A DNA stretch of 64,000 bases from JBKBIP01 sp046297495 (GTDB lineage Bacteria; Planctomycetota; Planctomycetia; Gemmatales; Gemmataceae). Position 1 is the first letter of the stretch. Each line of letters opens with the position of its first letter. Both the position numbers and the translations under genes were made by a program. The stretch lies in the NCBI GenBank assembly GCA_046297495.1, contig JBKBIP010000001.1, forward strand, positions 62,001-126,000, read 5' to 3'. Below, piece by piece: positions 49,701-58,744 of the stretch. The notes below the pieces were generated by a model, which searched no databases, was not told the origin of the DNA, and was given only the letters and a program-made list of their open reading frames with translations.

Positions 49701-52449
49701 GGGTTTCGGGTTTGTGTTCGGCGACCGCCGTGCCCGCCACGCTAGGCGGCGTGACTGGAGCGCCCGGCACCGGCGGCGTCATGACCGCGCCGGCCGCGCC
49801 GGTGTGTGCCTGCAACTGCCGCAGCCATTGCATCTTGCTGTCGATCATGTGCGTATCCATGCTGAAGCCACTGGCGAGTTGGCGGGCTTGTAGCAAATCG
49901 GCCTCGGCCTGGCGCAGGCGGGACGGGTCCTCCTGGGCGGTGGCGGCGTAGTCGGTGGCCTTCTGCACCAAGCCATCGATCTTGTCCTTGCACAGCGCAC
50001 CCATCTCGAGCAGTGCCCGTTCCGGTAAATCCTCGTGCGGACCAAATGTCACTCCACCGCGCTGCGCTTGCTGTTGCGCCTCCAAGGCTTTCTGGCGGGC
50101 TTCGATCAAGAGGCCTTGCTTTTGCAAGTCGCGTGCTTCCGCCAGCGTCCGGCGTGCTTCCGCCAGGACCGGGGACGGCAGTTCCGGCGGGGTAGGCGGT
50201 GTTGTCACTTGATTGCCCACCCGCGGCGCGGAGATGGTGTCCGTGGAGGTGGCGGCCAGTCGTGTTTGCTGGATTTCGTGCCCCATGTCATTTGGCGGAG
50301 ACGATGGTTTTTCATCCGGCCAGACCGGTAGCGGGGGCGTCCCTTGCGCGACGACGGGCTGTTGCGAAGATGTTTCCTTCGCTGTGACAGTGTTCGGAAC
50401 CGGCGATTGGGGACCGCTGGCGATCTGGGGCGTCGGTTTGTCGCTGGTCTGAGGTTGCTTGTCGTTCTTGGCTAGATCAACCGTTGGCAGCGGCGGCAGC
50501 TCAGGCTTGCGCTGGCGCGCCCGCATGGTCTGTGCCTCGGCAATGACTTTGGAAGGACGGTCCCCCAACTCCCAGATGCTATATGGACCATGCAGCCGCT
50601 CGGCGCGATGGGCCAACTGTTCCGCCTCGTCAATCTTGTTCTCGGCCAGCTTCTTGCGAGCCTCGGCCAACAATTTCACCGATTCTTCCTTGTTGCGTCG
50701 GGCATTCGCTTTGTTGATGTCATTGATCAGCTTGTCCGGGGAATCCTCAAACAGTCCCCAGCGCGTGTTTGCGGTCAATTGGATTTTCAAGGCCATGTCC
50801 TTGGCCTCGTCCAGCTCCCCTTTTTCATACAAGGCGCGTGCTTCTTGCAGCTGACCGCGCGGATCGCGCTTTTCCGCCTTTGGCTGGGCCGAGGTCGTTA
50901 CCCCCTGCGCGGGCTTGGCATCCGCGGATACCGTGGTCGCCTGATTCGGTTTGGCGGTAACTCGGCCGATGTCAGCCAGCAGTTTGGTGGGCGTATCTTC
51001 CCACCAGTTCAAGTCTGGCTTGAGGTCCTGGGCCTGCTGGGCCAGTTCGTTCGCCTTCTTGAGGTCCTTGCTTTGCAGCGCGCGGCGTCCTTGAGCGATC
51101 AGCGCGCGGGCTTGTTCCGTCTTCTCCGCTTGCGTATCGGTGGCTGGTTTCAGCGGAGCGGCGGCGATAGTCGGCGACTTGCTGTCATTGGCTTGTGGCG
51201 CTGGCTTGTTGTCGCTGGCCGACGGCTGGGGTGGTTTGCTCCCCTGCGCCACGGTGTTGGCCGACGGCTGGGGTGGTTTCGTCGCCTGGGCCACGGCCGG
51301 ATTCGATTTCGGCTGACTGGTCCGCGCGGCTTGGACATCGCGCAATACTTTCGCGGGACTGTCACCAAACATGGTGTGACGCTGGATGATGTTGCTGGCT
51401 TTCTCGGCAGCTTGGGCCAGTTGTTCGGCATGATCCAGGTCGTTGCGTTCGTAAGCGGCCCGTGCCGCGCTCAGCAAGCCTCGCGCGTCTGGCTTGGCCG
51501 CCAAGCGAGCCTTGACCACATCATCGAGTAACCGTGTGGGAGTGTCTTCCCCTTCGGGGATGGCCGCTTGCAAGCGGCTGGCTTCCACCGCCAGACGCTC
51601 GGCGTCATCAAATTGTCCCTTAGTTAGCATGGCCCGTCCCTGTTGCAACTTGATGCGCGCACGCACCAAAGGCGCGACGCCTGGCAAGGCATGGCTCGCG
51701 GTAGGGGTGGGGGACGTCGGGGCGGCATTTCCCGTGGGAACCGCTGGGTGCCCAACCGGCTGACTCGCCACCGTGCCGCCGCTGATCGGCGGATTGGGGT
51801 TCCCCTTGGCTTGCGCGATGTCCGCCAAGAGCTGGCGCGGCGTATCTTCCGTCGGGCTGAACGCGGCATTGAGCTTGTCCGCTTCCTGGGCTAGCGTTTC
51901 GGCGGCGGCGTAGTTCCCCTTGGCCATCAAGGCCCGCGCTTGCTGTAATTTGACTCGGGCCTGAATCAAGGCCAACGAGGGGGTAGTCGCCGGCAACGGT
52001 TGGCTGCTCGGCGTGGGCCGTAGCTGAGCAGCGAACTGCTGCGCTTTCTGCTTGTCCGCCGGCGCGAGATACTGGTTCGCCATTACCTCGCGGAGAAGTT
52101 GATTGGCCTCCGGGATGCGTTGGTTGCGGACCGCATCCTCCAACTGCTGCAATTTATCGGTTCCTTCGCGGCGATGGCGCAGGGCCACGTTGACCCGCAG
52201 CAAGCCGTTGGTCAAATCTTGCCGTTCCGCGGGGGTCAGATCATCCTGCCCCTCCTGCGCTTGCCGGAAGAACGTGGCGGCCATCTCGTAATCGCCGCGC
52301 CGTTCACTATCAATCGCATTACTCAACGCTAAGTGGGCTCGGGACAGCCGCGACTGCGCTTGAACTTGCAGGCACAGTGAACCGAACAGCATGGTGGCCA
52401 CCACCATGCCCAACCCGATTAACCAGAAGCGCGATGCTGCCCTAGCCAC
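46777..52449 (-). CDS. Very long secretin (GspD/PilQ-type) with repeat-rich N-terminal half
   Basis: 1,890 residues from GTG 52449, chosen for AAGGAGG 5 nt upstream and an immediate membrane/signal segment (FWLIGLGMVVATMLFGSLCLQVQAQ). Residues ~100-900 hold at least seven diverged units with an ED(T/S)PxKLLxDI signature at their end, each made of a helix pair (ALMAKGNYAAAETLAQEA type). A TPR-like region (~1000-1250) is followed by a secretin STN/N0 domain (LSFQDTPLRQVIDDL) and a C-terminal secretin domain (VMQAPKLTLLNGQ; VPDGGTVLLGGL; GYGRDTSSLLIMVTPRI). It is an outer-membrane pore for type II secretion or pilus-like machinery. No other secretion genes are nearby. Confidence 0.9.
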   Translation of the reverse strand: MARAASRFWLIGLGMVVATMLFGSLCLQVQAQSRLSRAHLALSNAIDSERRGDYEMAATFFRQAQEGQDDLTPAERQDLTNGLLRVNVALRHRREGTDKLQQLEDAVRNQRIPEANQLLREVMANQYLAPADKQKAQQFAAQLRPTPSSQPLPATTPSLALIQARVKLQQARALMAKGNYAAAETLAQEADKLNAAFSPTEDTPRQLLADIAQAKGNPNPPISGGTVASQPVGHPAVPTGNAAPTSPTPTASHALPGVAPLVRARIKLQQGRAMLTKGQFDDAERLAVEASRLQAAIPEGEDTPTRLLDDVVKARLAAKPDARGLLSAARAAYERNDLDHAEQLAQAAEKASNIIQRHTMFGDSPAKVLRDVQAARTSQPKSNPAVAQATKPPQPSANTVAQGSKPPQPSASDNKPAPQANDSKSPTIAAAPLKPATDTQAEKTEQARALIAQGRRALQSKDLKKANELAQQAQDLKPDLNWWEDTPTKLLADIGRVTAKPNQATTVSADAKPAQGVTTSAQPKAEKRDPRGQLQEARALYEKGELDEAKDMALKIQLTANTRWGLFEDSPDKLINDINKANARRNKEESVKLLAEARKKLAENKIDEAEQLAHRAERLHGPYSIWELGDRPSKVIAEAQTMRARQRKPELPPLPTVDLAKNDKQPQTSDKPTPQIASGPQSPVPNTVTAKETSSQQPVVAQGTPPLPVWPDEKPSSPPNDMGHEIQQTRLAATSTDTISAPRVGNQVTTPPTPPELPSPVLAEARRTLAEARDLQKQGLLIEARQKALEAQQQAQRGGVTFGPHEDLPERALLEMGALCKDKIDGLVQKATDYAATAQEDPSRLRQAEADLLQARQLASGFSMDTHMIDSKMQWLRQLQAHTGAAGAVMTPPVPGAPVTPPSVAGTAVAEHKPETPEQRGLELLEKARLELRRGETATARRLAEEAFEGPYGVQQAAAEVLRSVDIEEFNGTVARADRLFEAGMSAFRRKEYHQARSIFDSFDTRLLKAEKQSKIKEVMLMPEMQPSALAQVSAVESADDPAPNVFPGAAPGTAHISDRPSSPVAAASADDFAEQVKAMHSIEFQRLQDQMRKALSESTNAFKARDSEQALAILQGFLSELEGSPIAPNRIALLKRPVEERMRSFQSLHAQMEWENIQQGQRASALERRDRRRVAEKQKQEQVAELMNQYRVFFKEGKYKEAEMYAMKAHELDPDNAAADAAIHICRVQRNLTDANKAKESREVMFTRNMNAAENFGPPVDDKNPMLFDNDAFQRAKNRKGLEDGLISTRMNEKERAIEQSLHLPINLSFQDTPLRQVIDDLRAWTGMNIVADLPALEEQNISLEQPVTLKLEGVSRKSALNLLLRQVHLTYVIRDEVLQITTPKNAKGQLVQKTWPVADLIIPVDNHAIPNSGNLMKVLGQATGGIDGPPNLQLHNGFPTGFQNGVPVSSPMGEPTAPHFSPGMSPGLGGATTSATASYPIAGTRSPGQMQTMEDLLIKLITNTIAPNTWSDVGGPGTIDYFPIGMALVVNQTPDVQEQIQSLLNQLRVMQDVQISVEVRLISLSESFFERIGVDFDINLKTDKITRTYEPQLTTQQFKQFPYVNDFTPKRFISGLQPAGNFTSDLDIPIMTSSFDRAIPPFGAFPNSPFANGGIAMGLAFLSDIQVFLLLEAAQGDQRANVMQAPKLTLLNGQTSTIAIQDFQYFVLNVQLVQSATQMVFVPQNQPVPLGLYLAVQGVVSADRRFVRLNLNPTLTSLTSANVPLFPITTFVTPVFGTGNTVIAQGQPLVFTQFIQQPTFSLTSIQTSVNVPDGGTVLLGGLKILNEGRNEFGPPILSKLPYVNRLFRNVGYGRDTSSLLIMVTPRIIINLEEEEIQTGVRSEPITLD

Positions 52450-53003
52450 CCTGGCCTCCTTTCCGCGTCCGTTCCCCCTAGCTCGATGGGCGTCGCGAGC
52501 TTGTCGGGCTTGGTGTTGGTTGTCCCCCAACCTTCTTGGCCGGATGCCCCCATCCGGCGCATGACACCATGCCTGCTCTCGACCTCTCTCCATGCCGAGG
52601 TCGAGAATTCTTAATCTTTTGCTTTCACTAAAGGTTGGTGCGAATAAGCGGCGGGACCATACCGATGGTCCCCCGGCAGGTCAAGACGAAGTTGCGGTGG
52701 AGCACGCGGAAAAAAAAGACATCGGCACATGATGCGCCGATCCCCGTTTTTCCCTGGCTTGACGAATGGTGACCGGGGTGGTCTGATGAAGAAGGTTAGA
52801 CTTGGAGTTGGTTAAATAGAACAAAGGCACACGGCATGGAATGCCTCGTTTTCAGAAGGAACCTGGGAACGAGAGACTATTTACTCATTCGATGTGAATG
52901 AATTCAGCGAACGCATGACCATTCGATGGGAATTTTTCCATCTGACTTATTTCCTCTATCCATAGTCCCATGCTTTTTCCAAGACGGTGAAGGGAGGACC
53001 ACC
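52450..53003. other. Divergent intergenic region between secretin and cytochrome genes
   Basis: 554 bp. AT-rich patches around 52790-52830 and 52870-52910 may hold the cytochrome promoter. No gene or repeat seen. Confidence 0.35.
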
Positions 53004-54401
53004 ATGTCATTTCGTAGTCGCTGTTGGGGCGGCGTCGGCTTGTGCGCGGCCCTGTTGTTGGGTTTCGGTTGGTCGTTGGCTCAAAAGCCGGAGAATCGTC
53101 CTTCCAGCTACGCCCCCACCATTGAGGAAGACCTCCAGACGGTCATCGCTCGCATGACCAAGGACAAACCGGCGGTCATGCAGCGGCAGCTGGACTTGCT
53201 CGCGGAACGCTACGACCTGAGCGACCGTCCCGCGGAAGGGGTCACGATGGGACGCCAAAAGCCCGCGCAAGAGGGAGTACGGGTCAAGCTGCCCAAAGGG
53301 GTGACGTGGGACCAACTCGCCGCTATGTCTCCCGAAGACATCCGCGCCAAGGGCCTTTGGCCCAAGGGCTTTCTCCCCTTGCCCCATCCCAACCATCCCG
53401 AAGGGGGCATGTTGTTCCCGAAGTTCCACATCGACGCCATCAAGAAACAGGAAGAACGAGATTTGACCCGTTTTGATTTGGATTATGATCTGCCCGATCA
53501 TTTCTTGCCGGAGTTCCCGCCGCGCATCTTTCTGACAACCCGGCCCGATCTGGGGGACGTGTCCCAGGGGCAGCTCGTCACCATCGACAACTACTACGAT
53601 TTGTTCAACGGCATCCTGAATCCCAAGCAGCTCGAAGGTCTGCGGCTGCTGGTCACGCCGTTTCCCCAACAGCAATTCAATCAAACCCAGGACCGCCGCA
53701 GCCTCAAAGCCCATCGGGGGGTCACTTGTTTTGATTGCCATGTCAACGGCCACACGAACGCGGCGACCCATCTGGTCGGCGACATCCGGCCGCAAGAATT
53801 TCGGCATCGGATTGACACGCCATCCTTGCGGGGGGTGAACATCCAACGGCTGTTCGGCTCGCAACGAGCCTTGAAAACCATCGAGGACTTCACCGAGTTC
53901 GAGCAACGCGCCGCCTATTTTGACGGCGATCCGGTGATCGCCACCAAGAAAGGGGTGAATATCCTGGAGCGCGGCAGCCAGGTGCATTTCATGGCGGAGT
54001 TCCAGGCGTTGTTGGATTTTCCACCGGCCCCGAAACTGGACGTGTTCGGCCGGCTCGATCCTGACCGGGCGACCGAGGCGGAATTGCGCGGGGAGCGATT
54101 GTTTTTCGGCAAGGCGCGGTGCGCCGAGTGCCATCCCGCTCCCTACTACACCGACAACCTCATGCACAATCTGCAAGTGGAGCGGTTCTTCACGCCGCGA
54201 ATGGTCAATGGCCGAATGGCCACCGCCGACGGCCCGATCAAGACCTTCCCCTTGCGCGGCATCAAGGATTCGCCGCCGTACCTGCACGATGGCCGATTAT
54301 TGACATTGGAAGACACGGTAGAGTTCTTCAACCTGGTGACAGGCGTGAAGCTCACCGCGCAAGAGCGCGCCGACTTGGTGGCATTCCTGCACTGTCTATG
54401 A
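53004..54401 (+). CDS. Exported di-haem cytochrome c
   Basis: 465 residues from ATG 53004 (AGGGAGG upstream). The signal peptide (VGLCAALLLGFGWSLAQ) is followed by two c-type haem sites, CFDCH at 242-246 and CAECH at 373-377, with candidate distal Met ligands (MVNGRMA, FFTPRM). The layout resembles di-haem cytochrome c peroxidase/MauG relatives, often annotated as cytochrome B6 in planctomycetes. It acts as a periplasmic electron carrier or oxidase. A PQQ-like propeller gene is convergent across an inverted repeat, a plausible but unproven redox partner. Confidence 0.83.
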   Translation: MSFRSRCWGGVGLCAALLLGFGWSLAQKPENRPSSYAPTIEEDLQTVIARMTKDKPAVMQRQLDLLAERYDLSDRPAEGVTMGRQKPAQEGVRVKLPKGVTWDQLAAMSPEDIRAKGLWPKGFLPLPHPNHPEGGMLFPKFHIDAIKKQEERDLTRFDLDYDLPDHFLPEFPPRIFLTTRPDLGDVSQGQLVTIDNYYDLFNGILNPKQLEGLRLLVTPFPQQQFNQTQDRRSLKAHRGVTCFDCHVNGHTNAATHLVGDIRPQEFRHRIDTPSLRGVNIQRLFGSQRALKTIEDFTEFEQRAAYFDGDPVIATKKGVNILERGSQVHFMAEFQALLDFPPAPKLDVFGRLDPDRATEAELRGERLFFGKARCAECHPAPYYTDNLMHNLQVERFFTPRMVNGRMATADGPIKTFPLRGIKDSPPYLHDGRLLTLEDTVEFFNLVTGVKLTAQERADLVAFLHCL

Positions 54402-54412
54402 AGTGAAAAAGT

Positions 54413-54490
54413 GGATAGGCGCGTTTTGGAATCGAGCCTCGTTTGTCGCGAAATCGCCGTTTCTTGTTCACGCGCATAACGCGCCTATCC
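54413..54490. repeat. 13-bp inverted repeat with a 52-nt loop
   Basis: GGATAGGCGCGTT (54413-54425) and AACGCGCCTATCC (54478-54490) are perfect complements between the convergent cytochrome and propeller genes. The long loop makes a simple terminator less likely than a small inserted element. Confidence 0.55.
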
Positions 54491-54501
54491 GCGCTCCTCG
54501 A

Positions 54502-55731
54502 TCACTCTCCCATGCGCAAGCAGATCAATTCTTTGTCATCGCGCAAGTACAACAGACCGTTGGCGAGGGCGGGATGTGCCCAGGTCTTGCCGCACACTTT
54601 GGAGCGGGCCAATTCCTGGTATTCCTTGGCGTTGGGATCGAACAGGATCAGCTCGCCGGTGTCGGAGAGCATGAGCATCTTGTTGTCCCCCGTGCGCAGC
54701 AGCGAGGCGTGATAGGCGCCGACCTTGGGCCGGTTCCACGTCTCCTTGCCGGTGCGTGGATCGACACAGCGGAGCGTTACTTGCGGCGGCGGGATCAAGC
54801 CGCCCGTGACGATGTACACTTGATCGTCACCAACCGGCACCGGCGTGGAGAAATAACAGTTCAAGGCGGGATTCTTCCACACTTGACTGGCGAACGGTCG
54901 GCCGTCCTTGGTTTCGAGGCGCAACGCCACGCTGCCGTAGGTCACCGAGCTGGCCAGCAGCAACTCCCCCAGCCGTACCGGCGTCGTCGAGCTTTCGCTT
55001 AATTTATCGACCAATGGGAATTCCCAGAACAACTCGCCGTCGCGGGGCCGCAACGAGCGCAAGCCGCTCGCCGTCAGAAATACCACCTGGCGTTGGTCGC
55101 CGTCGCCCAAGACGATGGGGGAGGAATAGCTGGCCTTGTCGCTGAGTTTTTTCCACACCGTCTTGCCATTGTCCTTGTTGAAGGCGACAATGGATGCCTC
55201 CGGGCCGCCGATGTTCATGAGAACCAGATTCTTCTCGATCAACGGCGAACCGGACATGCCGAAGAATAGGTTCGGCGCATTGAATTCCTTGAGCGTATCG
55301 ACTTGCCAGACGATTTCGCCGTTGTCGGTGTTGAGGCACGTCAAGACGCCGGTGACACCGAAAGTATAAAGCCGCTTGCCACTGACGGCCGGCGTGCCGC
55401 GCGGACCGACGCCGAACGGATTCTGAAACGCCGCACGGGGATAGCTGGTCCGCCACAATTGCTTGCCGGTGGTGGCATCGTAGGCGATCACTTGCTCGGC
55501 ATCCTCACCGTTGACCTTGGTATGCAAATAGACCTTGCCGTCCGCGACGATGGGGCTACTGTGCCCCTCGCCGACCGGCTGCCGCCACGGCACTTTGGGG
55601 GCTTCCCGCCACGGGGCGACCTTCTCGGTCGAGATGCCGTCGCGCGTCGGGCCAAGCCACTGCGGCCAATCGGCGGCCGTCACGCCACCAGCGCCAAGTA
55701 AAACGATGAGCAATGCGCGTAGCCAAGGCAT
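54502..55731 (-). CDS. Exported PQQ-like beta-propeller protein
   Basis: 409 residues from ATG 55731 (AAGGAGAG 7 nt upstream). After a signal peptide (ALLIVLLGAGGVTAA) comes DWPQWLGPTRDG, the usual opening of planctomycete outer-membrane-assembly-type/PQQ-like propellers, then recurrent blade motifs (VIAYDATTGKQLWR, CLNTDNGEIVWQ, AFNKDNGKTVWK). It lacks quinoprotein dehydrogenase catalytic signatures, so it may be a BamB-like scaffold or sensor rather than an enzyme. Located in the periplasm. Confidence 0.87.
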   Translation of the reverse strand: MPWLRALLIVLLGAGGVTAADWPQWLGPTRDGISTEKVAPWREAPKVPWRQPVGEGHSSPIVADGKVYLHTKVNGEDAEQVIAYDATTGKQLWRTSYPRAAFQNPFGVGPRGTPAVSGKRLYTFGVTGVLTCLNTDNGEIVWQVDTLKEFNAPNLFFGMSGSPLIEKNLVLMNIGGPEASIVAFNKDNGKTVWKKLSDKASYSSPIVLGDGDQRQVVFLTASGLRSLRPRDGELFWEFPLVDKLSESSTTPVRLGELLLASSVTYGSVALRLETKDGRPFASQVWKNPALNCYFSTPVPVGDDQVYIVTGGLIPPPQVTLRCVDPRTGKETWNRPKVGAYHASLLRTGDNKMLMLSDTGELILFDPNAKEYQELARSKVCGKTWAHPALANGLLYLRDDKELICLRMGE

Positions 55732-55803
55732 GAGGTACTCTCCTTGTGTCATGAGGCTAGTTCGGCCGCCAGGCGACCGGCTTGGGTTTCCAGTGGGGAA
55801 GGA

Positions 55804-56262
55804 CTATGTCACAGGCGCAGCCAACGCCGCGTTCAAGAATACATGCAGCGGCGCGTAGCGCCAGGGGACACCCTGTTCATCGGCCAATTGTTTGAGCTTG
55901 CCTAGTGACTCCTCGCTGAGACGTTGGGCGGTGTCCTGGTAAGACGGATCGCAGTAGTAAATCCGGCAGCCCAAGGGGCGCGGCTCCCGCGCGGTACACA
56001 GGTTCCCTTTCTGGAAAGGGCAGAAGTCCGGCGACACCGGGCCAGCATACGGCGGCGCGTCGGCCAACAGCACGCTGGCTTCCAGATTGCTCACGAATAG
56101 CGTGTGGCCGTACTCCTTGAACCGGCAGCAGCGGCCGCTGGCCACGCACACCGGCCCCGCATCGGCCACGGCGCAATCCACTTCGGCGTACAACTCCAAC
56201 ACGCGCCGGCGTAGGGCTTCCGACAGAGTCAATTCTTCGAGTATGATGTTAGCGTCCGTCAT
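55804..56262 (-). CDS. YkgJ-family cysteine-cluster protein
   Basis: 152 residues from ATG 56262. Cys pattern: VCVASGRCCRF, CPFQKGNLC, then PLGCRIYYC, matching the YkgJ/CxxCxxCC family thought to bind zinc or an Fe-S cluster. Function unsettled in the family. It is 72 bp upstream of the propeller gene on the same strand, so probably co-transcribed, and divergent from the Usp gene. Confidence 0.83.
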   Translation of the reverse strand: MTDANIILEELTLSEALRRRVLELYAEVDCAVADAGPVCVASGRCCRFKEYGHTLFVSNLEASVLLADAPPYAGPVSPDFCPFQKGNLCTAREPRPLGCRIYYCDPSYQDTAQRLSEESLGKLKQLADEQGVPWRYAPLHVFLNAALAAPVT

Positions 56263-56385
56263 CGGTTCGTTTCCTCTGGGATGAACCTCAAGCGATGATA
56301 GCAAGCGCCGCCCGCCGCCGCAAGCATCCCAGACAGGCTGCGGGAACTGATCCAGCCCCAACCGGAGGAACCCCAAGAAGCAATC

Positions 56386-56853
56386 ATGATGCCACTCACG
56401 AATATCCTAGTGCCCACGGACTTCAGCGCGACCGCCGCTCGCGCTCTGGACTATGGCAAAGCCTTGGCCGAAACCTTTCGGGCGACGTTACATGTGTTGT
56501 TCGTCATGGAAGACCCATTCCTCACCATCCCGACCTTGGAAGGTTACACCCCCTTGCCCCGCTTTCGTGAAGATATGGAACGGGACGCGCGCCGGCAGCT
56601 TGACCAAGTATTGACGCCGGATGAGCGCGCGCGATTCCATGCCCAACTGGTCATGGTCTGGGGCCGGCCTGCCGTCGAGATTTTGGAGTATGCCCAAACG
56701 CACGGGATCGACTTGATTGTCATGGGCACTCACGGTCGGGGCGGCTTGTCCCATCTGCTGCTAGGGAGCGTGGCCGAGGAAGTAGTCCGGCAGGCGTCCT
56801 GTCCAGTCCTCACGGTGCGGGCGCGCGAACCGGATGTCCCGCCCGAAGGCTAG
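56386..56853 (+). CDS. Universal stress protein (UspA family)
   Basis: 155 residues. Single Usp domain: NILVPTDFSATAARAL at the start and GTHGRGGLSHLLLGSVAEEVVRQASCPVL at the end, the ATP-binding G-2x-G-9x-G(S/T) element. Likely an ATP-binding cytoplasmic stress protein. Two adjacent ATGs (56386, 56389) are both possible. The MFS gene follows by 59 bp. Confidence 0.92.
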   Translation: MMPLTNILVPTDFSATAARALDYGKALAETFRATLHVLFVMEDPFLTIPTLEGYTPLPRFREDMERDARRQLDQVLTPDERARFHAQLVMVWGRPAVEILEYAQTHGIDLIVMGTHGRGGLSHLLLGSVAEEVVRQASCPVLTVRAREPDVPPEG

Positions 56854-56912
56854 AACTCTCGGAATCCAGGGGGCCGAAAGTCCCACTCTTGCACCGACCA
56901 TGAGGTCCACGC

Positions 56913-58247
56913 ATGACTAATGACGTTCGCGCCTCAGACCAGGGAGGGACATCCTCGGCGGCCCACCGGACGCCGCCGGGAGCAAACGCTACCCTGGCCC
57001 TATTGCTGATCATCAATCTCTTCAATTACATCGACCGCCAAGTGCTGGCTGCCGTGGAGCCGGCCATCCGCGATGAATTTTTCAAGCCGGACGATCCGAC
57101 CGCCAAGACCAAGATGGGCCTGTTGGCGACTTCCTTCATGGTGTCGTACATGGTGACGGCTCCGCTGTTCGGCTGGTTGGCCGACCGCATGTCGCGCTGG
57201 CTGCTCATGGGCATCGGCGTGGCGTTGTGGAGCGTGGCCAGCGGCGCTTCGGGCTGGGCGCCGACGTTTCTCTTTCTCCTCATCACCCGCTGCTTCATGG
57301 GACTGGGGGAGGCGGCCTACGGTCCCGCCGCGCCGACGGTCCTGGCCGACCTTTATCCGCGCAACGTCCGGGGCCGGATCATGGCTTTGTTCTACATGGC
57401 CATCCCCGTTGGCAGCGCGTTGGGCTACGCCTTGGGAGGCTTGATGCTGTGGCTCGTTAGCTGGCGGTGGGCGTTTTACTTCGACATGCCGGTGGGGTTG
57501 CTGCTCGCCTTGTGTTGTTTTTTCATGCCGGAGCCACGCCGAGGACAATCCGACGCCAACGCCAGCGGGCCGGAACCCGCGCGCCGGATTCGTTTCCGGG
57601 AATACGCCCAATTTCTTCGCAATCCCTCTTACGTGCTCAATACCCTGGGCATGACGGCGATGACCTTCGCCATCGGCGGTATAGCTTATTGGATGCCCGC
57701 GTACATTTATGAGGATTGCTATGAGCGGCGCATGGAACTGGCCACGGTGACGGCCATTTTTGGCGTGATCACGGTGGTGGCGGGGCTGACGGCGACCTTG
57801 CTCGGCGGCGTCGCGGGGGACCGGCTGCAACCGCGTTTTCCGGGTTCGTATTTCCTGGTGTCGGGCGTCAGCATGGCCATTGGCTTCGTGGGGTTTCTGC
57901 TGTTTTTGGTCACGCCGTTTCCCTGGGCGTGGGGTTTGGTGTTCGTGGGAGTATTTTGCCTGTTCTTCAATACCGGCCCGACCAACACGATCCTGGCCAA
58001 TGTCATTCCGCCGTCTTTGCGGGCTACCGCTTTTGCCCTGAACATCTTCATCATCCACGCTCTGGGGGACGCTATCTCGCCACTGATCATCGGCGCCATC
58101 GCCGACCGCTCCAGCTTGCGCGTGGGGTTTGTCGTCGTCGCGGGCATGATCCTCGTCGGGGCGCTCTTGTGGCTGCGCGGCGCCCGCTATCTGGAGCGCG
58201 ACACGGCGCGGGCCTTGACTGGTTCCGATAGGGAATCATCCGGCTGA
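56913..58247 (+). CDS. MFS transporter, spinster-like
   Basis: 444 residues with 12 hydrophobic helices. The first helix reads LALLLIINLFNYIDRQVLAAVEPAI, the NYxDR-type motif of the spinster/hexuronate branch; motif A is GWLADRMSRW and the second half repeats it with GGVAGDRLQPRFPG. It could carry sugar acids, lysolipid or sphingoid compounds; not decided by sequence. Same strand and close to the Usp gene; its stop overlaps the left arm of the hairpin at 58246. Confidence 0.88.
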   Translation: MTNDVRASDQGGTSSAAHRTPPGANATLALLLIINLFNYIDRQVLAAVEPAIRDEFFKPDDPTAKTKMGLLATSFMVSYMVTAPLFGWLADRMSRWLLMGIGVALWSVASGASGWAPTFLFLLITRCFMGLGEAAYGPAAPTVLADLYPRNVRGRIMALFYMAIPVGSALGYALGGLMLWLVSWRWAFYFDMPVGLLLALCCFFMPEPRRGQSDANASGPEPARRIRFREYAQFLRNPSYVLNTLGMTAMTFAIGGIAYWMPAYIYEDCYERRMELATVTAIFGVITVVAGLTATLLGGVAGDRLQPRFPGSYFLVSGVSMAIGFVGFLLFLVTPFPWAWGLVFVGVFCLFFNTGPTNTILANVIPPSLRATAFALNIFIIHALGDAISPLIIGAIADRSSLRVGFVVVAGMILVGALLWLRGARYLERDTARALTGSDRESSG

Positions 58248-58295
58248 TTCATCGGTTCACGTGAGCCAGAAGCAGGCCGCGCGAACCGATGAATC
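58246..58295. terminator. Hairpin between MFS and thioredoxin genes, ATTCATCG family
   Basis: GATTCATCGGTTC (58246-58258) and GAACCGATGAATC (58283-58295) pair perfectly over 13 bp with a 24-nt loop. The left arm overlaps the MFS stop codon and the right arm ends 16 bp before the thioredoxin stop, fitting a shared terminator for convergent genes. Confidence 0.72.
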
Positions 58296-58311
58296 TGCCG
58301 GGGACACCGTG

Positions 58312-58650
58312 CTATGCCCCCAGCACGCCGTTCAAGCGTTGCGTCAGCTCCGCCTCGGGGACGAAGCCGACGATGCGCTCTTTCGGTTCGTCTCCCCCCG
58401 TAAAAATGAACACGGCGGGGATGGCGGAGATGCCATACCGAACCGCGATGTCGGGATGGTCGTCGGTGTTCAATTTGCCGACTTTCACTTTGCCGGCAAA
58501 CTGATCGGCGACGCGCTCCACAATGGGGGACAGCTGCCGGCAGGGACCGCACCATGGCGCCCAGAAATCCACCAACACCGGCTTATCGCTCTCGGTGACT
58601 TCTTTTCGCCAATTATCCGTGGTGAACTCCATCACGTTCGCGCTAGCCAT
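58312..58650 (-). CDS. trxA: Thioredoxin
   Basis: 112 residues. The active site WCGPC is at 33-37, with the buried Asp in LVDFWAPW and cis-Pro in SAIPAV. Cytoplasmic disulfide reductase, normal TrxA length; AAGG/AGGA lies upstream of ATG 58650. It appears monocistronic. Confidence 0.95.
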   Translation of the reverse strand: MASANVMEFTTDNWRKEVTESDKPVLVDFWAPWCGPCRQLSPIVERVADQFAGKVKVGKLNTDDHPDIAVRYGISAIPAVFIFTGGDEPKERIVGFVPEAELTQRLNGVLGA

Positions 58651-58744
58651 TGCATCCTACCTTTCCGCGAAGGCCAACAAGTTGAAAGTGAACAGGGAAT
58701 CTCATCACTGCGGATCATTATAGGCAAGCGGACGACGTGGGAAA

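Noticed and set aside
53007..54287. 426-residue open frame antisense to the cytochrome gene
   Set aside because: The plus frame holds two CxxCH motifs and a signal peptide; this one is a high-GC shadow.
57000..58058. 352-residue open frame antisense to the MFS gene
   Set aside because: Its composition (His/Arg/Gln-rich) is typical of the complement of membrane helices; no motif.
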